Positions 33,721 through 44,568 of a DNA stretch of 64,000 nucleotides are shown one piece after another. Below the pieces are notes generated by a model that saw nothing but the letters and a program-made list of their open reading frames with translations, was not told the origin of the DNA and ran no database searches. Origin of the DNA: Ceratobasidium sp. AG-K (Eukaryota; Basidiomycota; Agaricomycetes; Cantharellales; Ceratobasidiaceae); the NCBI GenBank assembly GCA_037039685.1, contig JAWNGF010000003.1:5436571-5500570 (forward strand), written 5' to 3'. The position numbers and the translations under genes are program-made. Position 1 is the first letter of the stretch; each line of letters begins with the position of its first letter.

Positions 33721-33882
33721 TAGTATTGACTGGCTAGAGATACCCACCCTGGCCATCTGCCACCGCCAAGGCTAATATATATGAAATTAGTTGACAGAAA
33801 GCGCCCGCCAAACCGTTGGTGATAGTCCGCTGCTGAACATCCTGTGCTGATTCCTCCCGCCCCCTGACCATAGGTCCTCTCG

Positions 33883-36800
33883 ATGCCCGTTTTCTCTCGG
33901 AACGTAGAGGCAATGGGCGCGTCCGACAAAAGTTCCATGAGCAGTGAAGCCAAGCAGAACGAACCAACGTCCGACGACAACGCTTTCCCTAATCCATCTA
34001 ACGGTTTTGGCTACAACCGAAAACACGCCCGTAACAATGGTCATCACCTGGAACGGGATGACCCCCTGTGGCCTCGTTACGTCGAGGAAGCTGAGAAATG
34101 GGACGACATAATGATGGGCAAGTGGGATAGGTTAGTACCCTGCTAGCGAACTATAGCGGATATATTTAACTAGGATACGTCATACAGCAGCATGGACGTA
34201 CTTTTGCGTGAGTCCTGTCATACGAAACTGCTTGATTTTAGATTAATCTAAGCTACCCTTGTTGATAGTATTCGTGAGCCATGTCCACCTGCTGTTGCAC
34301 TAATTATCATTGACTCACGATAACACATAGGCAACTTTGTTTTCGGCAATCGTTACCGCGTACGTTCGTGGTATATGTAGCCCCTGTCAACCCGTATTAA
34401 TGATCTACTTTAGCTTTGTTATTGAAACCTCCGGGAGCCCACAGCCAGACAACGCCGCTGTCAGCGCGGCAGCGTTAGTTCAGATTGCCGAGACTCTTCG
34501 AGGCATGGCTAACGGCCAAAAACCGAGCCAGAACATAACAGCGCCACTTCCCTCCTTGGCCGAATTTGAACCTGGAACCAACGACTTCCTAGTCAACTTC
34601 CTGTGGTTTGTTTCCTTGAGTCTGAGTATCACGGTTGCACTCCTTGCGAGTCTAGTCAAACAGTGGTGTAGCAGTTACACTACGGATCGTACGGCGCCGC
34701 CGTGTAACCAAGCTCGTATTCGCCAGGCTAGATTCAATCAACTAATAGCCTGGAGAACGGAATGGATTGTCTCCGCGTTGCCGATAATCATGCATATTGC
34801 GTTAGGTTGGTTGTATCGTACTCACATAAACGCAAACCTGACTTCAATGCCACATTTAGGACTATTCCTTATAGGCCTCATCCTTTTCTTGTGGAAGCTC
34901 AGCTGGACTATTTACGTTGCGACCCTGGTTATCACCGCAACGACGGGATTGTTCTATGCTGGCACTACAATTATCCCCTTTTTTAGCGCCTTCTCTCCCT
35001 ACGGAACACCTCTTTCGAGCCTCAAGGCATGGGGTTACGTTTACCAGCTCGTTTACTTTGTGGTGCTCCGTATCTACAAGACATTCGCCACGACGGATGC
35101 TCAAGCCGATCTCGTAACATTTAAATCTCCGTGCGAGGAGCAGGAACAGCGATTGTCTTACAATACTACCCCTGACGAGATTACTGGAGACGCCTTGAAT
35201 TGGATAATTATACATTCGCCGTCTTCCAAAACCCGTGACATGGCTATTCGGGCCATCTCCGGATTGCAATCCAAAAAAACCTTGAAGCGGCTGATAGCGG
35301 ATCCCCCTGGAATCTTTCCTCAGGTTGTCCAGGGCTTTACAGCTTGCTTCAGCCGCTCATTTGCAGAAGAGGGGATAAGTCTTGCCGCTGGTAGATCCAT
35401 CGACGAGGTTTCTCTCCACGGCTCAGCACTAGCGTTACTCGCGGACCTAATGGTACCTGCCTCCTCTCAAGATGACCCAGAATATCTTGTCAAATGGGGA
35501 GTCGACGACAACACAAAGTTGGCTGTCAAGTTGAGATTCCAATGGTTGGTTCAACATGTCCGCATACAAAGCAGTGTTTCATTTAATATATTTGTCAACG
35601 CAGGCTCGCTGAACTGAAGAGCGACTCTGACGCCAGCGCAATGGGCCTCATTGGACTATCTTCTTGGTACGAATTCGTTGGTCACGAAGCATCGCGCTTC
35701 AACCGTGGACACATTGTCAATCAGTTGAGTCAAACGCTCGAATGGTATCTACCGGAACAGCTGGTTATGCGAATCATACACGCTCTCATGGTCGAATCGG
35801 TCTACTGGGCCCCAGACGTCGACAGTGAAAGCATAATGGGGATCCTAAGTCGCCTTTTGAATCTAGTTGCAACCGCCCCACCAAACAACTTGAAGCTACG
35901 ATCCAGGCTCGCGTGCGCACTTGCCATCCTGGTGCTCGGCCTTAACCATGGCTCTACCCATCTCAAAACATTGACAGACCCAGACACCGAGGATCTAGAA
36001 GTAGGGAAAGCTCAAAGCTCAGCGGCATCGCTCTTGGAATATTATATGAAAAAACCTAACTGCGTGGATCGGGACGAACAGGCACTCTTGTTGTTCGCTC
36101 TTAGCGGCTTAATGGAGTATTACGAGCATTGTGATTTCAATGAACAAACCTACGCGAGCATGGAGGTCCTCGCCAAACTACTGTCGGAGCTTGGTTCTTT
36201 AGGGAAACCGCAAGTTGTAACATTGCACAAAAACACCGGCTTAGTGCTTGACATCCGAGATTATTTCGTCGAGATATTGGCGCTGTACCTCAAGCAAACG
36301 CGAGTACCGCAGCGGAGCGGCGCTCTCGATGAGACATTTGTATGCTTACTCAAGGCGATCAAGAACAAACGCCAGGTTTGGATTGACTACGGCTCCTTCC
36401 TCATGCTCCCAATCATCCAGATACTCGCGCATACTACCAACATTGAGCTGCAAAGCGAGTGTCTCAGCATCATTGTCGCCAACTGGGATTCCGGGCCTTC
36501 CTTGCTCTACTCTCAAATGTTGTTTTCGTGCGAGGTTCCCCATAAGCTAGTGCAACTCATTCATAATCTCAATTACCAAACCTCGGACACACCTCATACC
36601 ATTATATGTTCCAACACCGCCATAATCTTCGAGAAATTTGCAACACAGCTTGCGGCGAACCAACTCACCGAGAACAATTTCCCTGTACTTCATTCCTTCA
36701 TCGACCACGTCTTGCGAAACAACCTTCTGCACACATTGGTTCGCAATATCCTCGACCTAAAGATTACTCCTCGGTCCAATGATTCCCACGGACTGGATGC

Positions 36801-37263
36801 GAGTCCGATGTGGTCCCCCGGACTGTGGAGTACCGTCGCCTTGTACAGTGAAACGATCGATTATCTAAAACGCCGGCCCTTGCCCCAGGCTCAATCCTCT
36901 GAACCAAACCCAGAGCCGACAGCCGGGCCTTCGGTACCCGCGCGCACAAACGCGACAGGTGCAGGAATGAAATTAAGCAGCGACGATTTGTTTTTGAAGA
37001 CCTTATTCAACCTCCACAGTGAGTTGCATTTCCATCACCCTGGCGGTTTCGTTAATCTTATGGTTTCTCTTGCCTTCGAAGCGCAAAAAGAGGGTATTGA
37101 CCGCTGGTCATCATATCAAGGAAACCCACAAGCCAATCGACCACCCTTGCTCGCAGACGCAGAAATCACTGAGCAAGAGTTAGAAACTGGAACTCCTGCT
37201 TCAGCACCCAGACCAGGAGACTCACTTGTAATATCGCCAGTGTTACCTACCGAGATCCGTTGA
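33883..37263 (+). CDS. DUF6535 membrane protein, left paralogue
   Basis: The N-terminal DUF6535 domain starts with DPLWPRYVEEAEKWDDIMMG and MDVLL. About four hydrophobic helices follow (TLFSAIVTAFVIE, FLWFVSLSLSITVALLASLV, PIIMHIALGLFLIGLILFLW, VATLVITATTGLFYAGTTII). A long helical C-terminus resembles armadillo/HEAT-type repeats (LACALAILVLGLNHGSTHLK, LMEYYEHCDF). The family is widespread in agaricomycetes and has no known function. The first exons are 33883-34130, 34188-34207, 34269-34273 (5 nt), 34331-34359 and 34414 onward. Later introns match the right paralogue in position. No stop breaks the gene, although its promoter region received the pogo and MITE insertions. The start is the first ATG in frame. 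Confidence 0.85.
34269..34273 (+). other. 5-nt microexon TATTC in the left DUF6535 gene
   Basis: It is flanked by ...GTTGATAG and GTGAGCC. With the last base of the preceding exon it encodes Leu-Phe, joining MDVLL to ATLFSAIVTA. The right paralogue has the same 5-nt exon (41078-41082). Confidence 0.78.
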
Positions 37264-37700
37264 GATTCACATTGACAATATGATCGTGTATAGTTCACAA
37301 AAAACCAAACCTTTAAGATCAACTGTTAGCTATGGGTTTTGACGGTTAATAACGGTAGTGGCAACACGGAGATCAATGATCGAAACATGATCGGGCAGCT
37401 CCCATATTAATTTATATACACGGTCATTACGTTGTATTTACCACCACGAAGCCGCCACAGCCTGAGTTTATACATGAGTTTGGCTGACTCCGTTCCACGT
37501 CTGTTTGTCATTTGTGGACTTATCCATTATAAGGTTCGAAGGACCAGGGACTGTGGCTGGAGTTGCCAAACCTACGAAGTCTACTTTACTCGGCCTTTGT
37601 TGGTCCGGATTGCGTCGCTTGTGTGTGAGTGCCTTGGCAACTAGTGTTCGCAATCTTCCCGGCATCGGGCGCTTTGGTTCTGAAGCTGATTTCACTCCCT
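37264..37700. other. Convergent spacer between the two gene pairs
   Basis: 437 bp between the 3' ends of the left DUF6535 gene and the right Trp-stripe gene. It must contain both terminators. No coding or repeat signal was seen. Confidence 0.5.
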
Positions 37701-40346
37701 CTATTGATCTGTAGGCGTGTTTTCAGTGTCATGTCCCGCGGATAGTTGAATGGAATAACGCAACACTAACTGAAGCTCATGGGGTGCCGGGTCCTTGCCA
37801 TCCATACTCATAAGAGTTGGGTTGTCATTTGTTTCTATGGCCAATTTCCATATCTGTTCCATAGTCTCGATGTTTGAGCTGTAGTTCTTCCTATGACAGT
37901 ATTTATGGACTAGGGATTTGAGTTCTACTTGGAATGCCCCGTGTGTTAGGTCACGAGCAATCTTGTCGCTCGTATCCTTTCTTCCTTTCAGGCTGCGCCC
38001 AGATACTGAAATCAATGAAGACTACAGCTCAGCCAAGGTGAGTATAAATCTAGCAGGTAATTACCGTAAGCACGCACCTGTTCTGAGAACCGCCGGATCT
38101 CTATTGTCGTCTGATGCGGAGCGGAGATGGAGTGTGTCAAGGCTTTGTGCAGCAGACCTAGCGCTTTGAACATTGAATGAATACGCCAATAACAATCTTC
38201 GAGGGCACTCCCATCCGATATATATATTTTAACCTGTTCATAGCCTTGTTGGGCGTCCTCGGGAGGTTTCATGTCGGAGGCTGTAGGCTGGGGTGGTTCT
38301 GTAGTCGTTTCCCCTTCTTCAACACCTCGATCCCAAAACTTGCTTATGGTATCGTCCATGACCTTGAGCCATGCGGTCTCCCAGCACTGCTTCCACGTTG
38401 TCTCCCATGCCTTGCTGAAATTTTGCTCCCATATTGAGCTTTTGTCCTCCAGGGGGACAGCACCAATCGCGTGACCTGATAAGCTCGCTTCCTTTACTAA
38501 ATCGAGTGCGATACGAGCCTGTGCTCGTAGGTCTGATTCTGGGCTGCTTGGGTTGTTCAGGACATCTTTCCAAGCTAGCTCGCTCAGCATTGCCAATTTA
38601 GGCTCAGCTATGCCCCCATGCATCCGGAAAACTGTGCCGCCAACGTCGGGCGTGCTCGCATTCAAACCGGTAACTGCCAAAACCTTCTCAAACCCACCCC
38701 AGAGGTCCTTGGCGAAGCCCATAATATTCAACGATGTATCACTTCGAGTGCTGTCTCTGGACAGTGAAGTTGAACTTCGTATCGGGGTGCTCCGGTTGTC
38801 ACTTGGGAAAGGTTGTGGTGCGGTACGCTGAGCTTGTGTGTATGCTTGTGTCATATCAATCGTCACTTGTGGACTCGTTGGGGCAGGCATTGATGTCAGG
38901 CTGTTTGCTACTGCCTTTCGGAGGCCCTGGTCAACAGCCTTCTCCCACGCTAGTGCCCATGCCATATTGCTTGCGGCCTCCCAAACAGGCAGCCACTTTT
39001 GACTAGAATTCGGATGTCGAATTGAATGCCAGTCTTCGAGCCAATTAGACGACTTGTTCCCAGGAGCCACTCCTAAACCCGATGTGTTGACTGTATTTGC
39101 TGCTACGGAAGACAATCAGTTTCGCTCGTCGGCACCATGAACACTTTAATGACGCACCCGAGAGTTCATTTCCACCGCCAGGTTGCATAATAGGATATTT
39201 GGTTTCTTGTGCCGTAGAAGATTCTGCTGGTATTGTCACAGTTTCTGAAACCTTCGCCATATCGATCCCGGCCCTCCCTGCCATTCTTCCGGATGGCCTG
39301 CCATTGGCACTACTTGCAAGTAGTCGATTGATTAGCTCGTCTATATTGGACAATCGCTCGATGTGGGCAGAGAAGGTTTGCGATGTACTCATATCCCCCC
39401 AGCTGGCCTCCCAGTTCGCATCCCATTTCTTACGCCAGGCTTCATCCCATGCGGTATCCCAAACGGTAATGCTAGCGACTTCGTATTTAGCGGCTAAAAA
39501 CTCAAGCCAAGCAACCACCGACGCCGCAGTGCGCTGTGGACTGCCGATTGCGGCACGGTCGAGGGCCAATTGAGCAGGTGTATCGGGCGAGGGAACGAGA
39601 AGCGTGGAAATATGATCTCGACCGGCCCTGTAAATCCATGTTGAGACTTCGAGACGCATTTGGTCTGCAATACTCCCCTCCCACAACGACTGCCCAATGA
39701 CACGACTGAGTGACGACACATCTCGCCAGATATCATCTAATAAAGTTCCGGTGCTTCCGACGAGACAATCGTGCACTGGAAGCGATTTGCGGGCGACAGA
39801 TGCAGCCAGAGCGAGTGCACATAGAGACTCCTGCTCAAGGGATAAATTACCCAGCAAACAAAAGGCCCCGTAACAGACAGAGATAAGAAATTTTACGTCT
39901 ATGCCAGTTTTTTCGGAACTTCGGGACTCTTGGATCTCCACCCAGAGAGTAGGTTCCAGTTGCATTGTGTCCGGAATAGGGGTCACAATACCAATAGCGG
40001 GTAGCTGTCCTGGAGTAAGCTCGTTTCCATTGTGAGAAGAAAACTTGAGTTTGAAAAGTGATCCATCGCCTGTAACAAATACAATGAAGAAGGGACCTGG
40101 CTCATGTTTGTGTAGTTGTAGGCGCTTGATATTCCTATCCGATAAAGAGTGGTACCAAGCAACGGTGGAATTGATCGGCCGTGCGTTGCTGTGTGGTGGT
40201 ATTCTAACCCCGGTAGGGGGCGATGGCCGAGACGTCGACCAAAACCCAATAGTAACGTTTGACTCTGGTAGCTCTCGTGCCAACTGGCCCAACGAATTAG
40301 GCGGCTCGATCTCGATGGGACTAGTAGGTTGAGGTTCGCTATTCAT
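37701..40346 (-). CDS. Tryptophan-stripe protein, intact paralogue
   Basis: Three exons (40346-39158, 39102-38078, 38021-37701) give exactly 845 codons including the stop. I recognise no family. Its mark is Trp at every fourth position in three stretches: near residues 280-315 (WLEFLAAKYEV, then VWDTAWDEAWRKKW and DANWEASW), near 433-449 (WLPVWEAASNMAWALAW) and near 621-641 (WEQNFSKAWETTWKQCW). The N-terminal third has a beta-like segment (STVAWYHSLSDRNIKRLQLH, FIVFVTGDGSLFKLKF) that could be a lectin- or lipocalin-like fold; this is only a guess. No signal peptide or membrane helix was seen. It is divergent from the DUF6535 gene across 349 bp, and the same pairing occurs in the left, broken copy. 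The first ATG in frame was used as start. Confidence 0.82.
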
Positions 40347-40695
40347 AATCAAAACGATTCAGAGACGCTGCGTAGGCTACAGTGGAGTCAAAGGATGAGG
40401 ACCAGGCCGTATATGTATGTATACATGCTCATCCCCTTGCCCAGTCCACATGCTTTGAAAGGGTCTAGGCCAGATATCTATCATCCATCTTCCTATTTCT
40501 ACCTGTTCTATCTCGCGCGGCTGTTGGATCACCTGATCCACGAGGATGATATGAAATCGATTGACAGGTCGGCGTCTGTTGGATAGCATGCATGATTGGC
40601 CTGTATATAACCAGTACATTCCTTCCCTCCCCCCTAATCGGACCTCTGCTATCTCCGCTGACAGGGTATTAATCTGCTACCAAACTCTGCCAAGT
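40347..40695. promoter_or_regulatory. Divergent intergenic region of the intact pair
   Basis: 349 bp shared by the divergent Trp-stripe and DUF6535 genes. It contains TATATGTATGTATACATG near 40410 and TGTATATAACC near 40602, possible TATA elements for the left and right gene. Parts resemble the split left region at 29985-30086 and 33723-33882, including the Pro-codon-like CCTCCC/CCCC tract before the DUF6535 ATG. Confidence 0.5.
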
Positions 40696-43600
40696 ATGTT
40701 AGGAGGGAACCCCCCTTCAACCGACAGCATTGATGGGTCGAAGCTTGACCTCCATGACCGACACGAGTTGGGAGACGATAAGGCTTCTGGGCCTCAATTA
40801 TTCTCTGGACTTGAACGAGATTCGAAGCCAGAGATTGATCATAGCCTAGGAAGGGATGACCCCTTATGGCCGCGCTACGTCCAAGAGGGGGAGAAATGGG
40901 ACGACATCATGATGGGCAAGTGGAACAGGTAAGCACACAAGCATATTGTACATGACGATTGTAGTACTAATGTGCTGAATTTACTCTACAAAGCGATATG
41001 GACGTACTATTGTGTAAGTCATAATTATAACTGTGATTTATTGCATGTTTATTACTTCGAACTATCCTCCTTTACAGTGTTTGTAAGTCTTCACCAGCTT
41101 GATTCAATCCTATCTGAGCAATCTGCCGCTGTATGCGATTAGGCCACACTATTTTCCGCGATTGTTACCGCGTAGGTTCATAATATATGAGCGTAACATG
41201 CATCCACTAACTGGCCCAACGTAGTTTTGTAATCGAAACGTCTGGGAGTCTGGAGCCGGACAACACAGCCATCAGCGCTTCTGCGCTCATTCAAATTGCT
41301 GAGACGCTACGGGTTTTAGCGAGTGGTGAACAGCCCAGCCAAAACTTTACGACACCAATTCCTTCCCCGGAAAGCTTTGAACCAAGCAAAAACGAATTTC
41401 TTGTCAACCTACTTTGGTTTATTTCCCTTTGTCTTAGTATCACCGTTGCCCTCCTCGCGAGCCTTGTTAAGCAGTGGTGTAATAGCTTTACTTCAGATCG
41501 CACAGCCCCGCCATGCAACCAAGCTCGCATCCGCCAAGCCAGACTAAACAAGATGATGACCTGGAGAGCCGGGCTGATTGTTTCTGCGTTACCGGTTATT
41601 ATGCACCTCACTGTGGGTGAGTGATAACACAATCAAGACGAGAGGCATTCGTTATTGATATGAATGCCACAACTAGGTTTGTTTCTTGTCGGGCTTATCA
41701 TTTTTCTACGGGACCTCAACTACACTATCTATCTTGCGACCCTAGCCATCACAACAACAACGGTCGTGTTTTATGCTGGCACTACTATCATTCCAATATT
41801 TAGCTCTTTTTCTCCATACGGGACTCCTCTCTCCAGTCTCAAAACCTGGGGTTATTTCTATCAGTGCTTTCTATATCTGGGGATATACATATACAAGGTC
41901 TTTGCAGACACAGATGCCCAGGCTGATCTTGTAAATTTCAGGTCTCCCTGCGAGCAGAAAGTGCAAAAACTTTCCTATAATACCGTTCCGGATGAGATCA
42001 CAGGCCATGCATTGAATTGGATTATCACACACTCGCAGAACTCAAAGACCCGTGATATGGCTATTCGTGCTATTGCTGGATTGAACTCTGAAAAGACCTT
42101 GAAACAGCTTGTAGCGGATCCACCAGGAATCTTTCCACAGGTCGTGCAGAGTTTTACAGCTTGTTTTAGTCCAAGCTCGCGAGGAGAAGAGGGATTCAAG
42201 CTCGTGCCCAAGAAAAGTATTGACGACGTTGCTCTGCACGGCACAGCCCTTGCAATTCTTGCAAACCGAACGGCCCTTGATCCTTATTACGAAGATCCCG
42301 ATTCCCTAGTTAAATGGGGAGTGGATGACGCTACGAAAGTCGCTGTGAAGGACAGGTTTGAATGGTCAGTAAACCCCGCATACACTCAAAAATTACCCAC
42401 TTCTTCTCATCTCGCACTGTAGGTTGGCTGTTCAGAACAATGAAAACTCAGACGCAAAGGCTATGGGACTCGCCGGTCTGTCCGCGTGGTACAACTTTAT
42501 AGGCCACAAGGCATCACGATTCAATCACGGGGATATTATTGACCGCTTGACTCAATCTATCGACTGGTCGCTGCCAGAACACTTATGCACTAGAGTATTA
42601 CACGCTCTCATGGCCGAATCTATCTTCTGGGCCCCAGATGTCGACAATGAACACAGAATGCGAATTTTGACTCGCCTTGTCGAGCTTCTTCCCCAGGCTA
42701 CATCGGATAAACTCCGATTCAGACTTGCATGCTCACTCGCTGTCTTGGTGCTTGGTCTCAATCGCGGCTCCGCACATCTTAAGGCCTGGATTATTCCTCA
42801 TCCTGACGTTGATACAGAAGCTGGTAGTACGCATAATCTTGCAGAAACACTGGCCGAATACTATACGAAACAACCTCATAAAATCGATCGAGATGGACAA
42901 GCACTGATGCTGTTTGCCCTCACTGGCCTCATGGAACATTACGAACACTGTAACTTCGATGATGGGACTCACGCAAGCATGAAAATTATTGCAGAACAGA
43001 TTTTGGGCCTTGACAATCTGGGGAAATCGCGTCCGATCACTCTACCAAAAAATACGGGACTTTATCTTGATGTTCGCGGATATTTTGTCGAAACACTGGT
43101 TGCTTATCTGAAGCAAGTACAGGCCCCGGAGCGGAGCGACGCCGTCAGTGAGACATTTGTGCAACTACTCAAGGCTGTCAGGAGCAAGCGCCAGGTTTGG
43201 ATAGAACATGGACAACTCCTCGTGCTTCCAATTATTCAAGTATTAGCGCAAACGGATAACGCCGAGCTGATCTGCGAATGTCTGAGTACGATCATAACCA
43301 ACTGGGATTTAGGGCCCTCCCTCTCATATTCGTGTATGTTGCTCTCTGCCAACGTTCTACATAAATTAGTGAAACGTATATCGCGACCGAATTCTGAAGA
43401 AGGGATGGCTCGTACCATCATTAACTCCAATACCGCGATGGTGTTTGAGAAACTTGCAACCCAGGTCGAAAACAACTATTTTGTCGAGAGCGCTGGGCCT
43501 TTGCTCCTCTCCTTCCTTGAGAACATTCTACAGGATAACCTCCTATACACATTGGCCCGCATGATCCTTGGCTTGCAATTAACCCCACAGCCCAGTAATT

Positions 43601-44010
43601 CTCAAGAGCTAGAGACCCCCAGTCCTTTGCGTACCCAGGAATTATTTAGCCACGTACTATTGTACAACGAGACGCTTCATTATCTGAAACAGCGTCAGCC
43701 GGAACAAGGAGCAAAATTACGCGGGGCTGAATTGTTTTTGAAAACCCTGTTCGACCTCCAAAGTGAGTTGGAGTCCCATTGCATATAACAATGAACTGAT
43801 GTCGCCACTGTGCCGTTGTATTTTCCCGAACCCAAAGCACAAAAGCGAGGGATCGACCACTGGCAGCTCTCCTCTCCAAGTCACGGGAAACCTCGGAGTG
43901 TTCAGCTGTCGTCACTCGAGAATGCGCAACCTAATGAGTCAGGACCGGAAATGGAGATCACAGTTCCAGAGTCCAGGCTGGAGTTAGAGCCACAGTCGAT
44001 GTCATCATGA
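40696..44010 (+). CDS. DUF6535 membrane protein, right paralogue
   Basis: Same architecture as the left copy: DPLWPRYVQEGEKWDDIMMG, four hydrophobic helices (SLCLSITVALLASLV, LFLVGLIIFL, IYLATLAITTTTVVFYAGTT) and a helical repeat region (RLACSLAVLVLGLNRGSAHL, LTGLMEHYEHCNF). The first exons are 40696 to about 40929, 40994-41013, 41078-41082 (5 nt), 41143-41171, then larger ones. The exon lengths 20, 5 and 29 equal those of the left copy. The last intron begins GTGAGTTGG after FDLQ, and the last exon reads QKRGIDHWQLSSPSHG down to the stop at 44010. If that intron is not spliced, the protein ends early at 43788. Function is unknown. Its partner is the divergent Trp-stripe gene. Confidence 0.85.
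41078..41082 (+). other. 5-nt microexon TGTTT in the right DUF6535 gene
   Basis: It is flanked by ...CTTTACAG and GTAAGTC. It encodes Leu-Phe with the preceding base and is equivalent to the microexon at 34269-34273. Confidence 0.78.
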
Positions 44011-44568
44011 TTGTCAGGCACCGAAATTCGTGAAATGGTGTGTTGTTAGAAAAACAACGTGTTGCGCACACTACCTATTGAGAGCTAATTTCAACAATTT
44101 CAACAGAAGAAAGAGCGGCTGGGAACAGCCTGATGACGACACCGGCCGAGTATGCCGAGTGTGAAATGGGGACAATGGTTTAGGGAGTATTTCGCACAGT
44201 CATTATGTATCTAAAATCAGAAATAATCCTGCTCCTAAGTTAGAATGTGTAAGCCTAATCTAAATTAGTGATGATCGGGGTCTAGTAGAGGGGGCTAGCC
44301 GAATCTGAAGGGCAATGGCAACATCTTACAGGAATAGCTTGGCTGCTTTACTAAAGAGGCGCATATGTCCACCAATAATGCTGGGCGCATTATATACCAA
44401 CAATGTATACCATGATAAACAAGTTTTGAATTTGAAAAAAGGGGGCGAAAAGTGTTCAGGACGGAAGTAGAGCCGGCCTTACGATTGAACTCCACAACGT
44501 CATTTTGGGCCTCCCGAGGTAAGAAAGCATGATTGAACGTTCAAAAGAATAGGGGGAATTAGAGGTTG
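44011..44568. other. Intergenic, nothing recognised
   Basis: Convergent spacer between the right DUF6535 gene and the aspartic protease gene. No coding, RNA or repeat signal was found. Confidence 0.5.
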
